Shown here one piece after another: positions 42,639-53,159 of a DNA stretch of 64,000 nucleotides. The stretch is from the NCBI GenBank assembly GCA_031367505.1, contig JANLPY010000380.1, forward strand, positions 1 through 64,000, in the 5' to 3' direction. The translations under genes were made by a program, and so were the position numbers. Numbering within the stretch: the first letter of the stretch is position 1; the number at the start of each line of letters is the position of its first letter. The notes under the pieces were generated by a model. The model searched no databases, was not told the DNA's origin, and saw nothing but the letters and a program-made list of their open reading frames with translations. Origin of the DNA: JAKFWF01 sp031367505 (lineage in GTDB: Bacteria; Pseudomonadota; Alphaproteobacteria; Rhizobiales; Hyphomicrobiaceae).

Positions 42639-42667
42639 GACCCGCCGCTCCGTGAGGAGTGCGGGTC
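42639..42667 (+). promoter_or_regulatory. Nested hairpin in the rpsL leader
   Basis: GACCCGC and GCGGGTC form a 7-bp outer stem enclosing CTCC-GTGA-GGAG. No T-tract follows. A structural role in the leader mRNA is possible but unproven. Confidence 0.35.
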
Positions 42668-42768
42668 CTCTGGAATTCGAGCTGGGCAATCGCATTACGC
42701 GACGCCTGGCTAATAGGCTTGAGGCTATCTGTTCACTCGGGTGGCTTCATAGAACGGACAAGGGCATC

Positions 42769-43140
42769 ATGCCAACGATTCAACAGCTGATCCGCAAGCC
42801 ACGGACGCCGAAGACCTACCGGGAAAAATCCCGGCATATGGAAGCATGCCCGCAAAAGCGCGGTGTCTGCACGCGCGTCTATACGACGACCCCAAAGAAG
42901 CCCAACTCGGCGCTTCGTAAGGTCGCCAAGATCCGTCTAACCAATGGCTTCGAAGTCATCGGATATATCCCAGGCGAAGGCCATAACCTGCAGGAGCACT
43001 CTGTCGTGCTCATCCGCGGCGGCCGCGTTAAGGATTTGCCCGGTGTTCGCTACCATATCATCCGCGGTGTTCTCGATACCCAGGGCGTCGGTGACCGCAA
43101 GCAGCGCCGTTCGAAATACGGCGCCAAGCGTCCTAAGTAA
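42769..43140 (+). CDS. rpsL: 30S ribosomal protein S12 (uS12)
   Basis: The 123-residue protein, from the ATG at 42769, reads MPTIQQLIRKPR at the start and is of standard length. S12 lies at the decoding centre and checks codon-anticodon fit. The streptomycin-determining sites are wild-type: Lys in TPKKPNSALRK and Lys in GGRVKDLPGVRYH. First gene of the str operon. Confidence 0.98.
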   Translation: MPTIQQLIRKPRTPKTYREKSRHMEACPQKRGVCTRVYTTTPKKPNSALRKVAKIRLTNGFEVIGYIPGEGHNLQEHSVVLIRGGRVKDLPGVRYHIIRGVLDTQGVGDRKQRRSKYGAKRPK

Positions 43141-43215
43141 TATAGTCGCCGGCTGTAGCCTTCGGGTTCGCCGGTATCGCATACGAACTCTTCCGAACTT
43201 TAAGGGCTGTTTGCC

Positions 43216-43686
43216 ATGTCCCGTCGTCACAAGGCTGAAAAGCGCGAAGTCAACCCAGACCCGAAGTTCGGGGACCTGGTGCTGACTAAGTTCATGAATG
43301 CTGTCATGGAGCAGGGCAAGAAGTCGGTTGCCGAAAATATCGTCTACGGTGCGCTTGAGCGCATGGAGCAAAAGGCGAAGTCGGATCCGATCGTCATGTT
43401 CCGCTCGGCGCTGGAAAATGTAATGCCGGCCGTCGAAGTCCGGTCGCGTCGTGTTGGTGGCGCCACCTATCAGGTGCCAGTCGAAGTTCGTAACGAGCGC
43501 CGCCAGGCGTTGGCCATTCGTTGGATCATTGCTGCGGCCCGTTCGCGCAATGAGAATACGATGGTGGAGCGGTTGTCGGGTGAGTTGACCGATGCTGCGA
43601 ACAACCGTGGGACAGCGGTTAAGAAGCGCGAAGACACGCACAAGATGGCGGAAGCCAACCGCGCCTTCTCGCACTACCGCTGGTAA
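43216..43686 (+). CDS. rpsG: 30S ribosomal protein S7 (uS7)
   Basis: The 156-residue primary 16S-binding protein organises the 3' domain (head) of the small subunit. MSRRHKAEKREVNPDPKFGD and the RWIIAAARSRNENTMVERLS region are typical, and the length is standard. It is 75 bp after rpsL; fusA follows at 21 bp. Confidence 0.98.
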   Translation: MSRRHKAEKREVNPDPKFGDLVLTKFMNAVMEQGKKSVAENIVYGALERMEQKAKSDPIVMFRSALENVMPAVEVRSRRVGGATYQVPVEVRNERRQALAIRWIIAAARSRNENTMVERLSGELTDAANNRGTAVKKREDTHKMAEANRAFSHYRW

Positions 43687-43707
43687 TACGTTTCGGAGGT
43701 ACGAGCC

Positions 43708-45786
<2,079 letters not shown>

Positions 45787-45855
45787 TCGCCAGCGGGCGA
45801 GAAGGTAAGTAGAGCCACGTTTTAGACAACCCGAGTTTGAACTGAGGAGCCTCCC

Positions 45856-47046
45856 ATGGGCAAAGCAAAATTCGAGCGGACCAAGCCGCATTGCAACATC
45901 GGCACCATTGGCCACGTTGACCACGGCAAGACATCGCTAACGGCTGCCATCACCAAGGTGCTGGCTGAGACCGGCGGCGCGACCTACACCGCTTACGACC
46001 AGATCGACAAGGCTCCGGAAGAGAAGGCTCGTGGTATCACGATCTCGACCGCGCACGTCGAGTACGAGACCAAGAACCGTCACTATGCGCACGTCGACTG
46101 CCCAGGGCACGCCGACTACGTGAAGAACATGATCACCGGCGCAGCTCAGATGGACGGCGCGATCCTCGTCGTGTCGGCTGCCGACGGCCCAATGCCACAG
46201 ACGCGTGAGCACATTCTGCTTGCTCGCCAGGTCGGCGTGCCAGCTCTCGTCGTGTTCATGAACAAGATCGATCTGGTCGATGACGAAGAGCTCGTTGAGC
46301 TGGTCGAAATGGAAATGCGCGAGCTGTTGTCCAGCTACCAGTTCCCAGGCGATGACATTCCCTTTGTCAAGGGCTCGGCCAAGGCCGCCCTTGATGGCGT
46401 CAAGCCAGAGCTCGGCCACGATGCGATTATCAAGTTGATGGAAGCGGTCGACGCTTACATTCCGCAGCCAGATCGTCCGATCGACAAGCCCTTCCTGATG
46501 CCAATCGAAGACGTGTTCTCGATCTCGGGCCGTGGCACCGTCGTCACCGGTCGTATCGAGCGCGGCATCATCAAGGTCGGCGAAGAAGTCGAAATCGTTG
46601 GTATCCGCGATACGACGAAGTCGATCGTCACCGGCGTCGAAATGTTCCGCAAGCTGCTCGACGAAGGCCGGGCTGGCGACAACGTCGGCGCCCTGCTTCG
46701 CGGCATCGATCGTGAAGGCGTTGAGCGCGGACAGATTCTCTGCAAGCCGGGCTCAGTCAAGCCGCACAAGAAGTTCAAGGCCGAAGCCTACATCTTGACG
46801 AAGGAAGAGGGTGGCCGTCACACGCCGTTCTTCACCAACTATCGTCCGCAGTTTTACTTCCGTACCACCGACGTGACCGGCGTTGTTACGCTGCCGGCCG
46901 GCACTGAAATGGTTATGCCTGGCGACAACGTGACCGTTGACGTCGAGCTGATCCAGCCGATCGCCATGGAAGAAAAGCTGCGCTTCGCTATTCGCGAAGG
47001 TGGCCGCACGGTTGGCGCCGGCGTCGTCGCACAAATCGTAGAGTAA
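45856..47046 (+). CDS. tuf: Elongation factor Tu
   Basis: The 396-residue GTPase delivers aminoacyl-tRNA to the ribosome. GHVDHGKTSLTAAITKVL, RGITISTAHVEYE, DCPGHADYVKNMITGAAQMD and MNKIDLVDD mark the G domain, and the barrel domains end at VGAGVVAQIVE. Only this copy is in the window; many alphaproteobacteria carry a second. Follows fusA by 69 bp. Confidence 0.98.
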   Translation: MGKAKFERTKPHCNIGTIGHVDHGKTSLTAAITKVLAETGGATYTAYDQIDKAPEEKARGITISTAHVEYETKNRHYAHVDCPGHADYVKNMITGAAQMDGAILVVSAADGPMPQTREHILLARQVGVPALVVFMNKIDLVDDEELVELVEMEMRELLSSYQFPGDDIPFVKGSAKAALDGVKPELGHDAIIKLMEAVDAYIPQPDRPIDKPFLMPIEDVFSISGRGTVVTGRIERGIIKVGEEVEIVGIRDTTKSIVTGVEMFRKLLDEGRAGDNVGALLRGIDREGVERGQILCKPGSVKPHKKFKAEAYILTKEEGGRHTPFFTNYRPQFYFRTTDVTGVVTLPAGTEMVMPGDNVTVDVELIQPIAMEEKLRFAIREGGRTVGAGVVAQIVE

Positions 47047-47115
47047 TAGACAGCATGCGGTGAGTGCCAATCACCTTGGCTGGCACCTCCACCGATAACT
47101 CGTGAGTTTGCGACT

Positions 47116-47424
47116 ATGAACGGCCAAAATATCCGCATCCGGCTCAAGGCGTTCGATCATCAAATACTCGATGCATCGACCCGCGAGATCGTGAACACAG
47201 CAAAACGTACGGGCGCGGAAGTTCGCGGGCCAATCCCGCTGCCAACGCGCATCGAGCGGTTTACCGTCAACCGCTCGCCGCACATCGATAAGACAAGCCG
47301 CGAACAGTTCGAGATGCGCACTCACAAGCGCCTGCTCGATATCGTCGATCCGACCCCGCAGACCGTGGACGCGCTGATGAAGCTCGACCTCGCGGCCGGC
47401 GTGGATGTCGAAATCAAGCTCTAA
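47116..47424 (+). CDS. rpsJ: 30S ribosomal protein S10 (uS10)
   Basis: The 102-residue protein is standard (MNGQNIRIRLKAFDHQILD, RTHKRLLDIVDPTPQTVDAL). Besides the ribosome, S10 can join NusB in transcription antitermination. It heads the S10 cluster, 69 bp after tuf. Confidence 0.98.
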   Translation: MNGQNIRIRLKAFDHQILDASTREIVNTAKRTGAEVRGPIPLPTRIERFTVNRSPHIDKTSREQFEMRTHKRLLDIVDPTPQTVDALMKLDLAAGVDVEIKL

Positions 47425-47494
47425 ACCCTATTGACGGGTGAGAGTGTCGGCTGACTCCAGCCGGCGCCGCCCAACAGGAAGAGGACCGCAGCAC

Positions 47495-48208
47495 ATGCGC
47501 TCCGGATTACTCGCTCAGAAAGTGGGAATGACCCGCATCTTTACGGATGCCGGGGAACATATCCCTGTGACCGTGCTGAAGGTCGACCATTGTCAGGTCG
47601 TGGCCCACCGCACCGAGGACAGCAATGGCTACACCGCCTTGCAGCTCGGCGTTGGTAGCCGCAAACCGGCTAAGGTCAGCAAGGCGGAGCGGCAGCATTT
47701 TGCGGTCGCAAACGTCGAACCAAAGCGCAAGATGGTGGAATTCCGCGTCAGCCCCGACAACATGATCGATGTTGGCGCCGAAATCACCGTCAATCACTTT
47801 GTCACCGGCCAACTCGTCGATGTCACTGGTACCAACCAGGGTAAGGGCATGCAGGGCCCGATGAAGCGCTGGAATTTCTCCGGTCTTCGGGCAACGCACG
47901 GTGTTTCGATCAGCCATCGTAGCCACGGTTCGACCGGGCAACGCCAGGACCCAGGTAAGGTGTTCAAGGGCAAGAAGATGGCCGGCAACATGGGTAACAT
48001 GCGTGTCACGACGCAGAACCTGCAAGTCGTCAAGACCGATGTCGATCGTGGTCTGGTGATGATCAAGGGCGCAGTGCCCGGCACCAAGGGCGGTTGGGTT
48101 TTGATCCGCGACGCTGTCAAGAAGCCGTTGCACAAGGATGCGCCGAAGCCAGGTGCGTTCAAGCCTGCTGCTTCTGCCTCGCCTGCCACCGCTGGGGCGA
48201 AGGAGTAA
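47495..48208 (+). CDS. rplC: 50S ribosomal protein L3 (uL3)
   Basis: From the ATG at 47495 the 237-residue protein begins MRSGLLAQKVGMTRIFTDAG and contains KRWNFSGLRATHGVSISHRS, the loop near the peptidyl transferase centre. An Ala/Pro-rich tail (ACASP-like, after KKPLHKDAPKPGAF) makes it longer than E. coli L3 (209), as in many alphaproteobacteria. Confidence 0.97.
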   Translation: MRSGLLAQKVGMTRIFTDAGEHIPVTVLKVDHCQVVAHRTEDSNGYTALQLGVGSRKPAKVSKAERQHFAVANVEPKRKMVEFRVSPDNMIDVGAEITVNHFVTGQLVDVTGTNQGKGMQGPMKRWNFSGLRATHGVSISHRSHGSTGQRQDPGKVFKGKKMAGNMGNMRVTTQNLQVVKTDVDRGLVMIKGAVPGTKGGWVLIRDAVKKPLHKDAPKPGAFKPAASASPATAGAKE

Positions 48209-48213
48209 TCATC

Positions 48214-48834
48214 ATGCAAGCGAACGTAACAACTCTCGAGAATGCTGCGGCTGGCACCGTCGAACTCGACGAAGCCATCTTCGGCCTCGAGCCTCGTCAG
48301 GATCTGATCCAGCGCATGGTTCGCTGGCAGCTTCTAAAGCGGATGGCCGGTACGCACCATGCCCAGGACCGCTCGGAAGTGCACGTCACTGGTAAGAAGA
48401 TGTACAAGCAGAAGGGCACCGGCAGCGCGCGTCATGGCGACAAGTCGGTTCCTCAATGGCGCGGTGGTGGTAAGGCTTTCGGGCCAAAGCCACGCAGCCA
48501 CGCGATCGGCTTGACCAAGAAGGTTCGTGCGTTGGCCTTGCGTCACGCGCTCTCGGCCAAAGCCAAGGCTGGCGAAATTGTGGTGCTGGATACTGCCAAG
48601 TCGTCGACCGGTAAGACCGGTGACATGCGTCAGCACTTTAGCAAACTGCAACTGCACAATGCTTTGATCATTGATGGCGCCGAGCTTGACGTGCCGTTCG
48701 CACGCGCCGCTCGCAACCTGCCCAATATCGATGTCTTGCCGGTTCAGGGCATCAACGTTTACGACATTCTTCGTCGTAAGAAGCTCGTACTGACCAAGGC
48801 TGCGATCCAGGCGCTGGAGGCGCGCTTCAAATGA
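48214..48834 (+). CDS. rplD: 50S ribosomal protein L4 (uL4)
   Basis: The 206-residue protein, from the ATG at 48214 with GGAG upstream, has the long loop KKMYKQKGTGSARHGDKSVP that lines the exit tunnel. In E. coli L4 represses the S10 operon, but no such leader is evident here. Its stop overlaps the start of rplW by 4 bp. Confidence 0.97.
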   Translation: MQANVTTLENAAAGTVELDEAIFGLEPRQDLIQRMVRWQLLKRMAGTHHAQDRSEVHVTGKKMYKQKGTGSARHGDKSVPQWRGGGKAFGPKPRSHAIGLTKKVRALALRHALSAKAKAGEIVVLDTAKSSTGKTGDMRQHFSKLQLHNALIIDGAELDVPFARAARNLPNIDVLPVQGINVYDILRRKKLVLTKAAIQALEARFK

Positions 48835-49124
48835 ACAAGCTCAAATCTTACGACGTGATCCTGTCACCAGTGATCACGGAAAAAGCGACAATGGCCTCGG
48901 AATACAACAAGGTCGTGTTCAAGGTGCGTCCCGATGCATCGAAGACCGACATCAAGGCTGCCGTCGAGCATCTTTTCAACGTCAAGGTGAAGGCTGTTAA
49001 TACGCTCATCCGCAAGGGTAAGCTGAAGCAGTTCCGCGGCCGGAATGCACTCCTGAGTGACACCAAGAAAGCGGTTGTCACACTGGAAGCCGGCCACGCC
49101 ATCGACGTGACGACGGGCCTCTGA
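48831..49124 (+). CDS. rplW: 50S ribosomal protein L23 (uL23)
   Basis: The 97-residue protein sits at the exit of the nascent peptide tunnel and is the docking site for trigger factor and SRP. SPVITEKATMASEYNKVVFK is the typical start. ATGA overlap with rplD implies coupled translation. Confidence 0.97.
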   Translation: MNKLKSYDVILSPVITEKATMASEYNKVVFKVRPDASKTDIKAAVEHLFNVKVKAVNTLIRKGKLKQFRGRNALLSDTKKAVVTLEAGHAIDVTTGL

Positions 49125-49149
49125 GGCTCTCGAGACACAGGGTAGTTAC

Positions 49150-49971
49150 ATGGCACTAAAGACATTTCGTCCAACGACCCCGAGCTTGCGCCACCTGGTG
49201 CAGATTGACCGTAGCGGCCTGTGGAAGGGCGCTCCGATCAAGATGCTTGTCGAAGGCAAGTCGAAGACCGGCGGTCGCAATACCGATGGTCGCATTACGA
49301 TGCGTCATATCGGTGGCGGTCATAAGCAGAGCTACCGTCTGATCGACTTCCGTCGCCGGAAGCACGATATGGCGGCTGTGGTCGAACGCTTGGAATACGA
49401 TCCGAACCGTACCGCCTTCATCGCCTTGGTGAAGTACACGGACGGTGAGATGGCCTACATTCTGGCGCCGCAGCGCCTGGCGGTTGGCGACAGTGTTATC
49501 TCGGGCGAAAAGGTCGACGTGAAGCCGGGCAATGCGATGCCGCTGGCGGCCATGCCGATTGGCACCATCGTCCACAACGTCGAGCTCAAGGTTGGCCGCG
49601 GTGGCCAGCTCGCCCGCTCGGCTGGATCCTACGTGCAGCTGGTTGGTCGCGACAGTGGCTGGGCAGTTCTGAAGTTGAACTCTGGTGAGACCCGCAAGGT
49701 TCGCGCCGAGTGCATGGCATCGATCGGTGCCGTATCGAACCCTGATCATTCGAACCAAGTGATCGGTAAGGCTGGGCGCACGCGTTGGTTGGGACGCCGC
49801 TCGACGGTGCGCTCGATCGCCATGAACCCAGTTGATCACCCGAACGGTGGTCGTACTAAGGGTGGTAAGCACTGGACCACACCGTGGGGCAAGCCGACGA
49901 AGGGCTTCAAGACCCGCAAGAATAAATCGACGGACAAGTTCATCATTCGCGGCCGTCAGGCCAAGAAGTAA
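49150..49971 (+). CDS. rplB: 50S ribosomal protein L2 (uL2)
   Basis: The 273-residue protein begins MALKTFRPTTPSLRHLVQID and ends HWTTPWGKPTKGFKTRKNK. L2 supports subunit joining and peptidyl transfer; the conserved His in the VDHPNGGRTKGGKHW region is present. Standard length. Confidence 0.98.
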   Translation: MALKTFRPTTPSLRHLVQIDRSGLWKGAPIKMLVEGKSKTGGRNTDGRITMRHIGGGHKQSYRLIDFRRRKHDMAAVVERLEYDPNRTAFIALVKYTDGEMAYILAPQRLAVGDSVISGEKVDVKPGNAMPLAAMPIGTIVHNVELKVGRGGQLARSAGSYVQLVGRDSGWAVLKLNSGETRKVRAECMASIGAVSNPDHSNQVIGKAGRTRWLGRRSTVRSIAMNPVDHPNGGRTKGGKHWTTPWGKPTKGFKTRKNKSTDKFIIRGRQAKK

Positions 49972-49992
49972 TCGGACGCGAGGAGTTTCGAC

Positions 49993-50271
49993 GTGACACG
50001 TTCTGTCTGGAAAGGCCCGTTCATCGACGGCTATCTGCTTAAGAAAGCAGAGAAGTCCCGTTCGTCAGGGCGCAGTGAGGTCATCAAGATCTGGAGCCGG
50101 CGCTCCACGATCCTGCCGCAGTTCGTCGGCCTGACCTTCGGCGTCTACAACGGTCATAAACATATTCCGGTGAATGTCAGTGAAGACATGATCGGCATGA
50201 AGTTCGGCGAATTTTCTCCCACCAGGACCTTCACGGGTCATGGCGGCGATAAAAAAGCCGTCAGGAAGTGA
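49993..50271 (+). CDS. rpsS: 30S ribosomal protein S19 (uS19)
   Basis: The 92-residue protein starts at GTG with AGGAG upstream (TRSVWKGPFIDGYLLKKAEK). It lies in the 30S head near tRNA. Standard family length. Confidence 0.97.
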   Translation: MTRSVWKGPFIDGYLLKKAEKSRSSGRSEVIKIWSRRSTILPQFVGLTFGVYNGHKHIPVNVSEDMIGMKFGEFSPTRTFTGHGGDKKAVRK

Positions 50272-50288
50272 GAGGCTGAGATAATCCC

Positions 50289-50681
50289 ATGGGCAAGCCG
50301 AAACGCGAGCGCAGCCTAAAAGACACGGAAGCTCAGGCTGTGGCGAAGAACCTTCGGGTGTCGCCGCAGAAGCTGAACCTTGTCGCAGGCCTTATCCGCG
50401 GCAAGAAGGTCAACCAGGCGATGGCCGATCTCGAGTTTTCGAGAAAGCGGATCGCTGACGATGTGCGCAAAGTCGTGATGTCAGCCGTGGCCAACGCGGA
50501 AAACAATCACGGTCTCGACGTCGACGATCTGATCGTCGCCGAGGCTCATGTCGGCAAGAACCTCGTGATGAAGCGTATGCATCCGCGCGGTCGCGGTCGC
50601 ATGGGTGCGATCATGAAGCCGTTTTCGCAGATCACCGTTATCGTGCGCGAAGTGAAGCCCGTCGCCGAGAAGGAAGCCTAA
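50289..50681 (+). CDS. rplV: 50S ribosomal protein L22 (uL22)
   Basis: The 130-residue protein binds 23S rRNA; its hairpin (KRMHPRGRGRMGAIMKPFSQ) lines the exit tunnel and affects macrolide response. The conserved tip sequence is undisturbed. rpsC starts 3 bp after its stop. Confidence 0.97.
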   Translation: MGKPKRERSLKDTEAQAVAKNLRVSPQKLNLVAGLIRGKKVNQAMADLEFSRKRIADDVRKVVMSAVANAENNHGLDVDDLIVAEAHVGKNLVMKRMHPRGRGRMGAIMKPFSQITVIVREVKPVAEKEA

Positions 50682-50684
50682 GCC

Positions 50685-51407
50685 ATGGGTCACAAGGTCA
50701 ATCCAATCGGCCTCCGCGTCGGCATCAATCGTACCTGGGACAGCCGCTGGTTTGCTGGCCGTCGCGAATACGGCCGCCTGCTCCACGAAGACATCGCAAT
50801 TCGCAAGCAGATCCTTAAGCAACAACGCACCGCTGGCATCTCCAAGGTGGTGATCGAGCGTCCGCACAAGAAATGCCGCGTCACAGTGTACTCGGCTCGG
50901 CCGGGTGTTCTGATTGGCAAGAAGGGCGCCGACATCGACAAGATGAAGGGCGAATTGACGGGGCTCACATCCTCGGAAGTTCATCTCAACATCGTCGAGA
51001 TCCGGAAACCGGAGATTGACGCCACGCTGGTTGCAGAAGGCATTGCGCAGCAGCTCGAGCGTCGCGTCGCCTTCCGGCGTGCGATGAAGCGGTCGGTGCA
51101 ATCGGCACTTCGTCTCGGTGCGCTCGGCATTCGTATCAACGTCGCCGGTCGTTTGGGTGGCGCGGAAATTGCTCGCACTGAATGGTATCGTGAAGGCCGC
51201 GTGCCGCTGCATACCCTGCGTGCCGATATCGATTTTGGCTACGGCTTGGCCAAGACCGCATATGGCATCATCGGTATCAAGGTTTGGATCTTCAAGGGCG
51301 AGATCATGGAACATGATCCGATGGCGTCCGAGAAGAAGATGACGGATATGCAGGAAGGTGGCGGTGGTGGTGGGCGCCGGCGTGATGAGCGCGGCGACCG
51401 CGGCTAA
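50685..51407 (+). CDS. rpsC: 30S ribosomal protein S3 (uS3)
   Basis: The 240-residue protein has the KH domain (RPGVLIGKKGADIDKMKGEL) and the mRNA-entry region. MGHKVNPIGLRVGINRTWDS starts it. A Gly/Arg-rich tail (GGGGGGRRRDERGDRG) is typical of alphaproteobacterial S3. Confidence 0.97.
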   Translation: MGHKVNPIGLRVGINRTWDSRWFAGRREYGRLLHEDIAIRKQILKQQRTAGISKVVIERPHKKCRVTVYSARPGVLIGKKGADIDKMKGELTGLTSSEVHLNIVEIRKPEIDATLVAEGIAQQLERRVAFRRAMKRSVQSALRLGALGIRINVAGRLGGAEIARTEWYREGRVPLHTLRADIDFGYGLAKTAYGIIGIKVWIFKGEIMEHDPMASEKKMTDMQEGGGGGGRRRDERGDRG

Positions 51408-51436
51408 CGGCCTGAAGACCTCAAGGACTAACGACC

Positions 51437-51847
51437 ATGATGCAACCTAAGCGCACTAAGTTCCGCAAGGCTCACAAGGGCCGGATCCATGGCAAAGCCA
51501 AGGGCGGAACCGCGTTGAATTTCGGTAGCCACGGCCTCAAGGCTGTGGAGCCAGATCGTTTGACCGCTCGTCAGATCGAGGCGGCTCGCCGTGCTATCAC
51601 GCGTCATATGAAGCGTGCCGGCCGCGTGTGGATCCGCATCTTCCCAGACGTGCCGGTATCGTCGAAGCCAGCCGAAGTCCGCATGGGCTCCGGTAAGGGT
51701 GCTCCGGAATTCTGGGTCGCTCGCGTCAAACCCGGCCGAATCATGTTCGAGCTCGATGGCGTGACCGACCAAGTTGCAAAGGAAGCGCTCGAGCTGGGCG
51801 CTGCCAAGCTGCCAATCAAGACCCGCATCGTCACACGGATGATGTAA
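51437..51847 (+). CDS. rplP: 50S ribosomal protein L16 (uL16)
   Basis: The 136-residue protein reads MMQPKRTKFRKAHKGRIHGK, and contains the RRAITRHMKRAGRVWIRIFP region near the A site. Two ATGs are adjacent; the first matches the family's ML/MM start. Standard length. Confidence 0.97.
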   Translation: MMQPKRTKFRKAHKGRIHGKAKGGTALNFGSHGLKAVEPDRLTARQIEAARRAITRHMKRAGRVWIRIFPDVPVSSKPAEVRMGSGKGAPEFWVARVKPGRIMFELDGVTDQVAKEALELGAAKLPIKTRIVTRMM

Positions 51848-51916
51848 GACCACGTTGCACTCGTTTAATCAGATCCACACGCTGTCGGTTCTGTTTGTTT
51901 GCCAAGGATGGATGAG

Positions 51917-52126
51917 ATGAAGGCCAAGGAAGTTCGCGAATTGACGCTCGACCAGCTTGACGACCAGCTGCTCGCGCTCAAGAAAGAGCAGTTCAACCTG
52001 CGCTTCCAGCGGGCCTCGGGCCAGCTTGAGAACACGTCGCGCGTGCGGGTTGTCCGCCGTGATATCGCCCGCATCAAGACAATCGCACGCCAAAAGTCGG
52101 CTGGCGTACAGTCGAACAAGGCTTAA
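51917..52126 (+). CDS. rpmC: 50S ribosomal protein L29 (uL29)
   Basis: Among ATGs at 51908 and 51917 and a TTG at 51899, the ATG at 51917 has AAGGA at about 8 nt and gives the usual start MKAKEVRELT. The 69-residue helical protein sits near the tunnel exit with L23. Confidence 0.93.
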   Translation: MKAKEVRELTLDQLDDQLLALKKEQFNLRFQRASGQLENTSRVRVVRRDIARIKTIARQKSAGVQSNKA

Positions 52127-52137
52127 GGACTAAAGCA

Positions 52138-52374
52138 ATGCCAAAGCGCATCCTGCAGGGCACCGTAGTGTCCGACAAGAACGCCAAGACGGTTGTCGTA
52201 GAGGTCGAACGCCGCTACACGCATCCGCTGCTGCGCAAGACCGTGCGCCGCTCCAAGAAGTATCATGCGCACGACGAGAACAGCACGTTCAAGGTCGGTG
52301 ACATGGTGCGCATCGAGGAGAGCGCGCCGATTTCAAAGAACAAACGCTGGGTCGTGCTCGCCAAAGAGGCGTGA
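52138..52374 (+). CDS. rpsQ: 30S ribosomal protein S17 (uS17)
   Basis: The 78-residue OB-fold primary rRNA-binding protein (MPKRILQGTVVSDKNAKTVV, then RYTHPLLRKTVRRSKKY) is of normal length. It follows rpmC by 11 bp. Confidence 0.97.
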   Translation: MPKRILQGTVVSDKNAKTVVVEVERRYTHPLLRKTVRRSKKYHAHDENSTFKVGDMVRIEESAPISKNKRWVVLAKEA

Positions 52375-52458
52375 AGCGACGTTGCGCGAACGAAACGAAA
52401 CACGGGTGAGACTGGGGCTTCACGCATCCCGTGAGCCCTTCTCCAGAGGACTGGTCCA

Positions 52459-52827
52459 ATGATCCAGGTAGAGACCAATCTCGAAGTTGCCGATAACTCG
52501 GGCGCGCGTCGCGTCCAGTGCATCAAAGTGCTCGGCGGCTCGAAACGCAGATATGCCACCATCGGCGACATCATTGTCGTGTCGGTGAAGGAAGCGATCC
52601 CGCGCGGTCGCGTCAAGAAGGGCCAAGTCATGAAGGCCGTCGTGGTGCGCACTGCCAAGGGCGTGCGTCGCCCGGACGGCTCGCTGATCCGTTTCGATCG
52701 TAACGCTGCGGTGTTGATCAATGCCCAAGGCGAGCCGGTCGGCACTCGCATCTTCGGGCCGGTAACCCGCGAATTGCGCGTCAAGAACCAGATGAAGATC
52801 GTATCGCTCGCTCCGGAGGTGCTGTGA
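52459..52827 (+). CDS. rplN: 50S ribosomal protein L14 (uL14)
   Basis: The 122-residue protein begins MIQVETNLEVADNSGARRVQ and includes the GSKRRYATIGDIIVVSVKEA signature. It forms an intersubunit bridge. It starts the spc-type segment 84 bp after rpsQ; its TGA overlaps the ATG of rplX. Confidence 0.97.
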   Translation: MIQVETNLEVADNSGARRVQCIKVLGGSKRRYATIGDIIVVSVKEAIPRGRVKKGQVMKAVVVRTAKGVRRPDGSLIRFDRNAAVLINAQGEPVGTRIFGPVTRELRVKNQMKIVSLAPEVL

Positions 52828-53156
52828 TGGCATCGGCTAAGATTAAAAAAGGCGACAAGGTCATCGTGTTGGCCGGTCGCGACAAGGGTAAGCAAGGCGA
52901 AGTGATTGCCGTCATGCCGACCGAGGGGCGCGCCCTGGTCCGTGGCGTCAACATGGTACGCCGGCACACCAAGCAGACCGCTCAGAATACCGAGGGCGGC
53001 ATCATCTCCAAGGAAGGACCGATCAATCTGTCCAACCTTGCCATCGAAGATCCGAAGGACGGTAAGGCGACACGCGTCGGTTTCCGTATTCTCGAGGATG
53101 GCACCAAGACCCGCTTCGCCAAGCGCTCGGGCGAAGTCATCCCGGATAGGAAGTAA
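52827..53156 (+). CDS. rplX: 50S ribosomal protein L24 (uL24)
   Basis: From ATG at 52827 (TGATG with rplN, GGAGG at good spacing) the 109-residue protein shows the KOW motif IKKGDKVIVLAGRDKGKQGE. It is an early assembly initiator of the 50S subunit. Three base pairs separate it from rplE. Confidence 0.97.
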   Translation: MASAKIKKGDKVIVLAGRDKGKQGEVIAVMPTEGRALVRGVNMVRRHTKQTAQNTEGGIISKEGPINLSNLAIEDPKDGKATRVGFRILEDGTKTRFAKRSGEVIPDRK

Positions 53157-53159
53157 GTC

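Larger units (their letters stand above)
42428..42768 (+). promoter_or_regulatory. Leader region of the str operon, 341 bp without a confident gene
   Basis: This gap holds a candidate promoter and a hairpin, listed separately, and no recognised gene. An ATG at 42637 is in frame with rpsL and would add 44 unconserved residues, so I do not use it. RpoB and RpoC genes, often upstream of rpsL, are not here. Confidence 0.6.

Noticed and set aside
42637..42768. 44-residue N-terminal extension or leader peptide for rpsL
   Set aside because: The frame is open but the residues are not S12-like, and the conserved start MPTIQQL has its own ATG.
42769..43140. Streptomycin resistance mutation in rpsL
   Set aside because: Both classical lysine positions (TPKKPNS and GRVKDLPG) carry the sensitive residue.
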